From: Bacillota bacterium
GTDB taxonomy: Bacteria > Bacillota > Clostridia > TANB77 > CAG-465
Assembly: GCA_023410645.1 (NCBI GenBank)
Contig: JAEYPQ010000018.1
Coordinates: 1 to 64,000, forward strand
Direction: 5' to 3'
DNA: 64,000 nucleotides
Part shown: one piece after another, positions 57,889 through 64,000 of the stretch
How positions within the stretch are numbered: the stretch's first letter is position 1
Layout: every line of letters begins with the position of its first letter
Translations under genes and position numbers: made by a program
Notes under the pieces: generated by a model
The model's database searches: none
Told to the model about the DNA's origin: nothing
The model's input: only the letters and a program-made list of their open reading frames with translations

Positions 57889-59142
57889 ATGGATAATAAA
57901 AAAGGTATATCCTTAATAGTTTTAGTTATAACAATAATAGTTATAATAATTCTAGCTTCTGCTGTTATCAGTTCATTTAGTAAAAATAATCCAATTGATA
58001 GTGCAAAAGAAGCAAAAGATGTATATAATCAAACTGTAATCAAAGAACATGTTTCTTTAGATATACAAAGTATGAATTTACAATTTTCGCTAAATAATAA
58101 AGAGCCAAACATAGAAGATTATATACAAGAATCTTTAAAATATAGTACAAAAATAAATAATATAGGTAGAATCACTTATGATGGCATAGAAACAAATCTT
58201 TCTTTAAATAAAGATTTCTTGTTAGAAGAAAATCGTCATATTATAACTGGGTATTGGCAAAATTGGAATGCTGATTCACAATCTGTAAATTTAAAATTAG
58301 TTGACGTTCCAGAAGATTATGATATAGTTGCAATAGCGTTTGGAATCACAAATGATGGAAGTCCTAAAGGACAAGTTGATTTTTCTGTTGACGAATATTT
58401 AAATAGCCATCTTGGAGGTTATACAGATGATGATTTTAAAAATGATATAAAATCATTAAAAAGAAGAGGACAAAATATTATACTTTCAATAGGTGGAGCA
58501 GCAGATGTAGTGACAATAGATGATGAAAGTTCAAAAGATAATTTTGTAAATAGTGTATATAATTTAATTCAAGAATATGGATTTCAAGGAATAGATATTG
58601 ATATTGAAAATGGAATATCACCTGAATATCTTTCACAGGCAATTAGAGAATTATACGATAGGGTTGGCCCTAGGTTTATTGTTACACTTACGCCACAGAC
58701 GGTTGATTATAAAATGAATAGAAATAAGATAGTCAGTGGTCAATATTATGAATTGGTAAAAAAGATAAAAGACATAGTAACAATAGTAAATATACAATTA
58801 TTTAATTCAGGATCACAATATGGTCAGGATACAGTAGAATATTTCCCACAAACTATAGATTTTGTCACAGGTGTTACAGCTATATTGTTAGAGAATGAAT
58901 TAAGTCAAAATCAGGTTGGCATAGGATTGCATTATTTAGGAGCAGAAAAAAGAGGAGTTACTCCTCAAATAGCTGTTGAAGGATTCGACGCGCTATTAAA
59001 TGGACGAGCCGCATCAGGTGGAGCATACATGCCACTTAAGCCATATAGTGGACTTGGAGGTTTTATGATATGGTCTATAAATGGAGACTATAAAAATTCA
59101 AACTCATATTTGAATGAAATGATAAATGAATTTAAAAAATAA
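57889..59142 (+). CDS. GH18 glycosidase (chitinase-like) with prepilin-like N terminus
   Basis: 417 residues. The first 30 (MDNKKGISLIVLVITI and a hydrophobic helix) have the form of a class 3 or type IV prepilin leader, with cleavage after Gly6 but without Glu at +5. After a helical spacer (about 35-115) comes a GH18 barrel (about 117-415): GYWQNWNADS, NIILSIGGAAD, and the catalytic strand QGIDIDIENG. The last Glu (acid catalyst) and its preceding Asp are kept; the first Asp of the DxxDxDxE motif is Gln. The enzyme would act on chitin or bacterial wall-type amino sugars and would be held in the membrane or built into a pilus-like fibre. AAAGGAGG precedes the ATG. Monocistronic. Confidence 0.88.
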   Translation: MDNKKGISLIVLVITIIVIIILASAVISSFSKNNPIDSAKEAKDVYNQTVIKEHVSLDIQSMNLQFSLNNKEPNIEDYIQESLKYSTKINNIGRITYDGIETNLSLNKDFLLEENRHIITGYWQNWNADSQSVNLKLVDVPEDYDIVAIAFGITNDGSPKGQVDFSVDEYLNSHLGGYTDDDFKNDIKSLKRRGQNIILSIGGAADVVTIDDESSKDNFVNSVYNLIQEYGFQGIDIDIENGISPEYLSQAIRELYDRVGPRFIVTLTPQTVDYKMNRNKIVSGQYYELVKKIKDIVTIVNIQLFNSGSQYGQDTVEYFPQTIDFVTGVTAILLENELSQNQVGIGLHYLGAEKRGVTPQIAVEGFDALLNGRAASGGAYMPLKPYSGLGGFMIWSINGDYKNSNSYLNEMINEFKK

Positions 59143-59154
59143 AATAAGCAAATA

Positions 59155-59182
59155 AAAAAGTCTCATAAAAATGAGACTTTTT
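59155..59182. terminator. Bidirectional terminator between the GH18 and rpsT genes
   Basis: AAAAAGTCTCAT (59155-59166) pairs with ATGAGACTTTTT (59171-59182); the symmetry extends outward (AAGCAAATAAA with TTTATTTGCTT) into the end of rpsT. Confidence 0.92.
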
Positions 59183-59183
59183 T

Positions 59184-59438
59184 TTATTTGCTTAATAATT
59201 TAGCAAGATTAGCTTTTTTTCTAGCAGCAGTATTCTTAGCAAGAACACCTTTTGACCATGCTTTATCAACTAAGCTAACAGCTTCTTTGTATAAATCATT
59301 TACATTATCACTATTATCTTTAACTGCACTTTCAAAAGCTTTTACAGCTTCTTTATATAATTTTTTTGTAGTTTTGTTTTGAGCAGTTTTAGTTTCAATT
59401 ATTTTAACTCTTTTTTTTGCTGATTTTATGTTTGGCAT
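59184..59438 (-). CDS. rpsT: 30S ribosomal protein S20
   Basis: 84 residues beginning MPNIKSAKKRVKIIETKTAQNK, the invariable S20 start, and ending ARKKANLAKLLSK. S20 binds the 5' and 3' minor domains of 16S rRNA. The ATG at 59438 was chosen over a longer frame because AGGAGGTG lies 5 bases upstream and the family starts here. Single gene, convergent with the GH18 gene. Confidence 0.96.
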   Translation of the reverse strand: MPNIKSAKKRVKIIETKTAQNKTTKKLYKEAVKAFESAVKDNSDNVNDLYKEAVSLVDKAWSKGVLAKNTAARKKANLAKLLSK

Positions 59439-59618
59439 AAAGCACCTCCTTAATGACACAAATTTATTATTACCAAAACATTTTAACATAAAACTTTTTA
59501 AAAATCAATAGTTTTAAATAAATATTATTAAATTACGCTTTATTCTATTATTTATAATTATACTATTAGAAGTAAAAAAATCAAATAGACTTATTTTGAC
59601 AAATTTTTATTCTAAATA

Positions 59619-59647
59619 TTGAAAAATAATTTTGATTTTAGTATAAT
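59619..59647 (+). promoter_or_regulatory. Sigma-A promoter of the thyX gene
   Basis: TTGAAA (59619-59624), 17-bp spacer, TATAAT (59642-59647). TTTGACAAA at 59594-59602, just upstream, is the complement of TTTGTCAAA and fits the relaxed Spo0A consensus, but may be accidental. Confidence 0.65.
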
Positions 59648-59673
59648 GATGCAAGAGGAAAAGAGGTATTTAA

Positions 59674-61122
59674 ATGTCAACAGAAAATATGAAAATAGAA
59701 ATATTTAATTATACTAATGATGTAGAAAAAGTATGCGCTGCTGCAGCTAAAATGTCTACAACTGAGGGAACTTGTACAGATGTATATGATGGGATTACTG
59801 ATATAGAAGAAGCAAGAAAGACTTTATCTAGAATTGTAAAACTTGGACATGTAACTGTATTAGAACATGGATACTTTAATATAATGTTTGAAAACGTTTC
59901 TTTATTTTTTGAACAATTTTTAATTGAACATAGATTGTCAGCATATACGATAAAATCTGGTAGATATGTTGATTTTAGAAAAGCTGGTTGCTATGAACCT
60001 GAATTCAGATATTATAATGATGTTCAAAGTTCTGTAAAAGAGGAAGTTAAAAATGAATATATGAATTTCGTATCAGAATCTTTTGATTTGTATAAAAAAA
60101 TGGCGGATGCTGGAGTAAAAGTTGAAGACGCAAGATTTGTACTTCCTTATAGCTTAAAAACAAATATATATTGTTCTATGAATACAAGAGAATTAGTTCA
60201 CCTTATATGGGCTATGCTACATGGTAGAGGAGCTAATTATCCAGAAATCGTTGAAATTGGGAATAGATTAAAAGAAGAATTAAATAATATTGCTCCAACA
60301 GCAGTAGAAAATATATTAAATATAGAAAAAGGAAAAGAAAGTAAAGAAGAAAAGTTAAATGAACTTTTAGGTGCTCCTAAATTTAATCCAGTAGAAGATA
60401 ATAGCAAAAAAGAGTTAATTGAAATTATAAATATTACACCTAATCCAGAAAAAGTTATTGCTATGTCAGCGATTGTTAAGAATAAACAATATAGCTATGA
60501 AAAAATAGAAGAGATGTTAGAAGATGACAATACATTAATGGACAAGATATTAGATATTGTATTTGAAGATAAAAGGAAAAGGGAATTAGAGCAAGTTAAC
60601 ATTACGTTTAGAATTAATGACATACCTCTTATACTTTTAAAGCATCAGGTTAGACATAGATTACAAGATATTAATATACCATCTTTTACTGAAATTGCAA
60701 ATACAAATAGATATACATACCCACCTTCGATAGTTGAAATGGGAGAAGAATATGTTAATCTTATTAAAGAATTTTATAGTAAAGCTAGTAAATTATATGA
60801 AAAATTTCAAGAAATAGGGATATATAAAGAGGATTTAACATATTTATTTTTACATGCTAAAAATGTTGATATTGTTACAACTATGAATGCAAGAACTCTA
60901 TATCATATCTCTAATTTAAGAAATTGCAAAAGAGCTCAGTGGAAAATGCAAATGTATTATAAGGAATTAATAAATAAATTAAGAGAAGTTTATCCTAATA
61001 TATTTAAGAGATTTGGACCCAGTTGCTTTACAAGAGGGTATTGTCCAGAGGGTAAGCTTACATGCGGGAAAATAGATTTAGTAAAAAAAGAATACACATA
61101 TATTAAATCACATAATAAATAG
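59674..61122 (+). CDS. thyX: Tandem double-domain ThyX, flavin-dependent thymidylate synthase
   Basis: 482 residues, about twice the usual ThyX length. Two full ThyX-like domains follow each other. The first (about 7-215) has GHVTVLEHGYFNIMF and a signature reading E85-H-R87 ... S95-G-R-Y98, where the first Arg of RHR is Glu. The second (about 248-445) has R327-H-R329 and LRNCKRAQWKMQ, but a loosened S-x-RY part. ThyX makes dTMP from dUMP with FAD and methylenetetrahydrofolate, and its active sites are shared between subunits, so the two halves may complement each other. The C terminus adds three Cys in CFTRGYC and LTCG, possibly a metal site. Monocistronic, with promoter and strong terminator. 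Confidence 0.85.
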   Translation: MSTENMKIEIFNYTNDVEKVCAAAAKMSTTEGTCTDVYDGITDIEEARKTLSRIVKLGHVTVLEHGYFNIMFENVSLFFEQFLIEHRLSAYTIKSGRYVDFRKAGCYEPEFRYYNDVQSSVKEEVKNEYMNFVSESFDLYKKMADAGVKVEDARFVLPYSLKTNIYCSMNTRELVHLIWAMLHGRGANYPEIVEIGNRLKEELNNIAPTAVENILNIEKGKESKEEKLNELLGAPKFNPVEDNSKKELIEIINITPNPEKVIAMSAIVKNKQYSYEKIEEMLEDDNTLMDKILDIVFEDKRKRELEQVNITFRINDIPLILLKHQVRHRLQDINIPSFTEIANTNRYTYPPSIVEMGEEYVNLIKEFYSKASKLYEKFQEIGIYKEDLTYLFLHAKNVDIVTTMNARTLYHISNLRNCKRAQWKMQMYYKELINKLREVYPNIFKRFGPSCFTRGYCPEGKLTCGKIDLVKKEYTYIKSHNK

Positions 61123-61132
61123 ATATAAATGT

Positions 61133-61171
61133 AAAAGACTTTAATCATATTAATATGATTAAAGTCTTTTT
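61133..61171. terminator. Bidirectional terminator after thyX
   Basis: A 19-bp inverted repeat (61133-61151 with 61152-61170) followed by T residues; it also serves the convergent glycosyltransferase gene. Confidence 0.92.
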
Positions 61172-61179
61172 GAAATTTA

Positions 61180-61869
61180 TTATTTTTTTAAACTATCTAA
61201 AGTTTCCTTATCTATATAATTATATAAATACATAGCATCTAAAACCATATATTGTCTTTCTTTTGCAAGTTCTGGATTTGAACTTAGTGCATAAGCACTA
61301 GGAGCATTTGGCAACCCAGCAAGTATTGTCATTTCATTTAGAGTAAGTTTATTTGGTTCCTTATTAAAATATCCTTTCGAAGCATTTACTACTCCAGTAT
61401 ATCCATCTCCATAATATATTACGTTTAAATATAGTCCTAAAATTTCATCTTTAGATATTTTATTTTCTAAATCAAATGAAACAAATATTTCAGCTATCTT
61501 TCTTTCAAATTTCTTTTCTTGGGAAAAATACATATTCTTTGCTAACTGTTGAGTTATAGTACTACCTCCCTCAGAAAGATTCATATCTTTTATATTTTTA
61601 AATGTTGCTCTGACAATTGAAAAAATATCTATTGCACCATGATCGTAGAATCTATGATCTTCAATTGCAATTGTGGCATTTTTTAAGTCTTGCGGTATTT
61701 GAGATATATCAATATAATTATTTTTTGATTTTATACTTTCAATTTTTGCATCTATTGACATATCATTTATCGCATCCTTATATAATTTATATCCATTATA
61801 GGTTACTACACAAATTGTGATTAGTATAATTAGAAATAGAATACCTATAAGTTTTTTTATACCTTTCAT
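61180..61869 (-). CDS. Monofunctional peptidoglycan glycosyltransferase (GT51)
   Basis: 229 residues. A short cytoplasmic start and one membrane segment (about 5-24) precede a GT51 domain. The catalytic Glu lies in ATIAIEDHRFYDHGAID, with GGSTITQQLAKNMYFSQEKKFERKIAEI and KDEILGLYLNVIYYGDGYTGV as the other family blocks. It polymerises lipid II into glycan strands. The protein ends just after the GT domain, with no transpeptidase domain, so it is an MGT or a shortened class A PBP. This is the reverse of the PBP-like gene at 24.4 kb, which has lost just this domain. The ATG was chosen for GGGAGG 7 bases upstream. Confidence 0.9.
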   Translation of the reverse strand: MKGIKKLIGILFLIILITICVVTYNGYKLYKDAINDMSIDAKIESIKSKNNYIDISQIPQDLKNATIAIEDHRFYDHGAIDIFSIVRATFKNIKDMNLSEGGSTITQQLAKNMYFSQEKKFERKIAEIFVSFDLENKISKDEILGLYLNVIYYGDGYTGVVNASKGYFNKEPNKLTLNEMTILAGLPNAPSAYALSSNPELAKERQYMVLDAMYLYNYIDKETLDSLKK

Positions 61870-62122
61870 TAAAAATCCTCCCATTTTATATAATTATACA
61901 TAATTATTAATAAAATATCAATTAAAATTAGATAAAAAAATATTACAGTTTTGTAATTTTAATAACATATATAATAAAAAAAGGCTATAAATTAGATTAA
62001 AGATATAGATATAAATAATAAAGAAATATTTCATGTATCAAATAATATTATTACAAAATTATTACGGTAAATCTTAGAACGCTTAAATTATTGGATTTTT
62101 TAATATAATTTTAAAAAAATAC
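61870..62122. other. Gene-free stretch
   Basis: About 250 AT-rich bases between the divergent GT51 gene and the S10 operon promoter. No reading frame or structure of note was seen. Confidence 0.5.
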
Positions 62123-62151
62123 TTGCTTTTTTTACATAAATAAGTTATAAT
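62123..62151 (+). promoter_or_regulatory. Sigma-A promoter of the S10 operon
   Basis: TTGCTT (62123-62128), 17-bp spacer, TATAAT (62146-62151). It leaves an untranslated leader of about 215 bases before rpsJ. Confidence 0.72.
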
Positions 62152-62157
62152 AAAGAT

Positions 62158-62373
62158 GTTGATTTGCGTTGAAGTGAAATGTGGCTACTCTTTGAAGTAG
62201 GGAACTTTCATGGAGCATGTCTGATTTAAAATCAGGCGGCAAGTATTGATTAACGTGTATTTGCCAAGTTTTATTAAGTTGAAATTTGGTTTTTATATGT
62301 GTAAAATATGGAACACACGGGGTAGTGTAAAACTTGTTTCGCCAACAATTTATAGAAAAGGAGTGTTTTACAT
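62158..62373 (+). promoter_or_regulatory. Structured leader of the S10 operon
   Basis: Several stems can form: CTAC/GTAG around 62185-62200, CTGAT/ATCAG (62221-62235), and GGCAA/TTGCC (62238-62265) followed by a T-rich stretch, which together could give an attenuator. Two GTGTAAAA repeats lie further on. In E. coli L4 binds such a leader for autoregulation; whether that holds here is unknown. Confidence 0.5.
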
Positions 62374-62691
62374 ATGTCAAAAGAACAAACAAAAAAAATG
62401 AGAATAAGACTTAAAGCTTATGATCATGTAATGCTAGAACAAGCAGCATCAAAAATAGTTGAAGTAGCAAGAAAAACTGGTTCTGAAGTATCAGGTCCTA
62501 TACCTCTACCAACTAGAAAAGAAATCATAACTATATTACGTTCTCCACACAAACATAAGGATTCAAGAGAACAATTCGAAATGAGAACACATAAAAGAGT
62601 TATCGATGTTATAGCACCAAATCAAGCAACAGTTGATGCTTTAATGGCAATAGATATGCCTGCTGGTGTGGAAATAGAAGTTAAATTATAA
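62374..62691 (+). CDS. rpsJ: 30S ribosomal protein S10
   Basis: 105 residues, the standard S10/NusE length, with MRIRLKAYDHVMLEQAASKIVE, SGPIPLPTRKEIITILRSPHKHKDSREQFEMRTHKR and the usual end. S10 is part of the 30S head and, with NusB, of antitermination complexes. AAAGGAGTG precedes the ATG. First gene of the S10 operon. Confidence 0.98.
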   Translation: MSKEQTKKMRIRLKAYDHVMLEQAASKIVEVARKTGSEVSGPIPLPTRKEIITILRSPHKHKDSREQFEMRTHKRVIDVIAPNQATVDALMAIDMPAGVEIEVKL

Positions 62692-62815
62692 TAAACTATG
62701 AAAACTTTTAGTAGTTAACCTATTTGATTAGGCAATGACATACCCTATACTATCAGTTTGATTCTAATAATAATTGTTAGATGTAGTTTTAATTTTAAAA
62801 GGGAGGAAAAACAAA

Positions 62816-63442
62816 ATGGTAAAAGAAATTTACGGGAAAAAAATCGGAATGACACAAATCTTCTCTGAGAGTGGTAGTGCAATACCAGTTACTGCAATCG
62901 AAGCTAAGCCTTTAACAATTGTTTCTAAGAAAACAGTTGCAAAAGAAGGATATAATGCTATAGTAGTAAGTTTTGGAGAAATAAAAGAAAAAAATGCAAA
63001 CAAACCTTTAAAAGGAATTTTTGCAAAAGCTGGAGTAGGTGTTCAAAAATATTTAAGAGAAATTAGAGTTGATAATGTTGATGAATACGAAATCGGAAGC
63101 CAAATAACAGTTGATGCTTTCACTTCAGATGATAGAGTTGATGTACAAGGTACTTCAAAAGGTAAAGGATTCCAAGGTGTTATTAAAAGACATGGTCAAC
63201 ATAGGGGACCAATGGGACATGGATCTATGTATCATAGAAGACCAGGATCTATGGGATCTACAAGTACTCCAGGTAGAGTATTTAAAGGTAAAAACTTACC
63301 AGGTCACATGGGACATGAGACTTCTACAATATTAAATCTAGATATTGTTAAAGTTGATTTAGATAAAAATGTAATTTTAGTAAAGGGTTCTATACCTGGT
63401 GCTAAAGGTGCAATTGTAAAAGTTAGAAAAACAGTAAAATAA
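62816..63442 (+). CDS. rplC: 50S ribosomal protein L3
   Basis: 208 residues from MVKEIYGKKIGMTQIF, the usual start, with GGGAGG in front; the in-frame TTG 42 bases earlier has no ribosome site. The loop GQHRGPMGHGSMYHRRPGSMG reaches toward the peptidyl-transferase centre. L3 is one of the first proteins in 50S assembly. A 124-base gap after rpsJ is rather long for this operon. Confidence 0.97.
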   Translation: MVKEIYGKKIGMTQIFSESGSAIPVTAIEAKPLTIVSKKTVAKEGYNAIVVSFGEIKEKNANKPLKGIFAKAGVGVQKYLREIRVDNVDEYEIGSQITVDAFTSDDRVDVQGTSKGKGFQGVIKRHGQHRGPMGHGSMYHRRPGSMGSTSTPGRVFKGKNLPGHMGHETSTILNLDIVKVDLDKNVILVKGSIPGAKGAIVKVRKTVK

Positions 63443-63466
63443 TCTTTAAGGGAGGAGGAAATAAGA

Positions 63467-64000
63467 ATGCTTAAAGTAGACGTTTTAAATATGGAAGGTA
63501 AAAAAATAGGAGATGTTGAGCTTGCTGAATCTGTATTTGGAGTAGAAGTAAATGATGTTGTTGTTCATGCAGCATTAGTAAATTACTTAGCAAATCAAAG
63601 ACAAGGAACTCAATCTACTAAAACAAGAGCTGAAGTACGTGGTGGTGGAAGAAAACCATGGAAACAAAAAGGTACAGGTAGAGCAAGACAAGGAAGTATA
63701 AGAGCTCCACAATGGTTTAAAGGTGGTATAGCACTTGGACCAAAACCAAGATCATATAAATATGCAATTCCTAAAAAAATGAGACAACTTGCTATAAAAT
63801 CAGTATTGACTTCAAAATTACAAGAAGGTAAATTAGTAGTTGTTGATAAATTAGAATTAAATGAAATTAAAACTAAGAATATGGTAAATGTTCTTAACAA
63901 CTTAAAAGTTGCAAAAGCATTATTAATGCTTAATGAAAAAAATCTAAATGTTCAAGCTTCAGCTAGAAACATTGAAAATGTAAAAACAACTTTAGTTAAT
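63467..64000 (+). CDS. rplD: 50S ribosomal protein L4 (cut by the window end)
   Basis: The first 178 codons are in the window. MLKVDVLNMEGKKIGDVELAESVFGVEVN and the tunnel loop TRAEVRGGGRKPWKQKGTGRARQGSIRAPQW are characteristic. L4 lines the exit tunnel and, in some bacteria, also represses the S10 operon. GGAGGAGG precedes the ATG. The remaining C-terminal residues lie beyond 64000. Confidence 0.96.
   Translation, partial: MLKVDVLNMEGKKIGDVELAESVFGVEVNDVVVHAALVNYLANQRQGTQSTKTRAEVRGGGRKPWKQKGTGRARQGSIRAPQWFKGGIALGPKPRSYKYAIPKKMRQLAIKSVLTSKLQEGKLVVVDKLELNEIKTKNMVNVLNNLKVAKALLMLNEKNLNVQASARNIENVKTTLVN

Noticed and set aside
62132..62392. An 86-codon frame on the minus strand across the S10 leader
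   Set aside because: It covers the rpsJ promoter and leader and the start of rpsJ, has no ribosome site and a composition unlike a real protein; the leader structures explain the lack of stops.
1..64000. rRNA, tRNA, CRISPR arrays, insertion sequences, prophage or integrative elements
   Set aside because: No cloverleaf sequence with a GTTCRA-type arm, no regularly spaced repeats, no transposase or integrase gene and no long direct repeats were seen on reading through both strands.

Overview
The window comes from a low-GC, endospore-forming member of the Clostridia. The evidence is an AT-rich sequence with TTGACA/TATAAT-type promoters and GGAGG/GGTGAT ribosome sites, a GerA-type spore germinant receptor operon, the spore-coat protease YabG behind a sigma-K-like promoter, perfect Spo0A boxes, SepF, DivIVA, MecA and Gram-positive wall enzymes. 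The standard stop codons are used. No rRNA, tRNA, CRISPR array or insertion sequence was recognised. Species-level placement cannot be supported from this sequence alone.

Layout. 0.2-2 kb: a phosphoesterase and an alpha/beta hydrolase. 2-6.2 kb (minus): a gerA-type operon in the order A, C, small 2-TM protein, B; gerAA carries a single-base frameshift. 6.3-9.2 kb: a P-type cation ATPase behind a yybP-ykoY (manganese) riboswitch. 9.3-16.7 kb: a small VanW gene, ruvA, then a division/wall block (ftsE, ftsX, an M23 hydrolase, sepF, divIVA) and prfA. 17-31.5 kb: rpoB-rpoC with their own promoter, a degenerate penicillin-binding protein and a transglutaminase-like protein, then rpsL-rpsG-fusA-tuf. 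32-42.3 kb: acpP, rnc, a radical SAM protein, a PssD/PssE-like glycosyltransferase pair, a YitT protein, split transketolase, rarA, and a run of envelope genes (DUF5711-like, CvpA, LCP). 42.4-46.2 kb: D,D-carboxypeptidase, orphan ComEA, an unknown protein, and an HD-GYP regulator with a pseudo-receiver. 46.4-51.6 kb: an eight-gene Tad/Flp-pilus-like cluster. 51.7-55.2 kb: mecA, rpsF-ssb-rpsR, a COG2426 membrane protein and yabG. 55.3-59.1 kb: secreted proteins (a metzincin-like protease, a partner of unknown function, a GH18 protein with a pilin-like N terminus). 59.2-64 kb: rpsT, a double-domain ThyX, a monofunctional glycosyltransferase, and the start of the S10 operon.

The most unusual part is 46.4-59.1 kb. 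The Tad-like cluster has a platform (F-domain) protein, a Flp-type prepilin, a CpaB-like protein, two pseudopilin-like proteins and a large secreted protein, but no ATPase, secretin or prepilin peptidase within the window. Its promoter has a perfect Spo0A box (TTTGTCGAA) upstream. Two more Spo0A boxes precede the metalloprotease pair. This suggests a surface or secretion apparatus tied to entry into sporulation, with its motor encoded elsewhere. This is an inference from motifs and gene order, not a demonstrated system.

Other points worth checking are a class A PBP relative that has lost its transglycosylase domain and all three transpeptidase motifs, a tandem ThyX whose two halves keep different parts of the signature motif, and the yabG promoter embedded in the terminator hairpin of the preceding gene.
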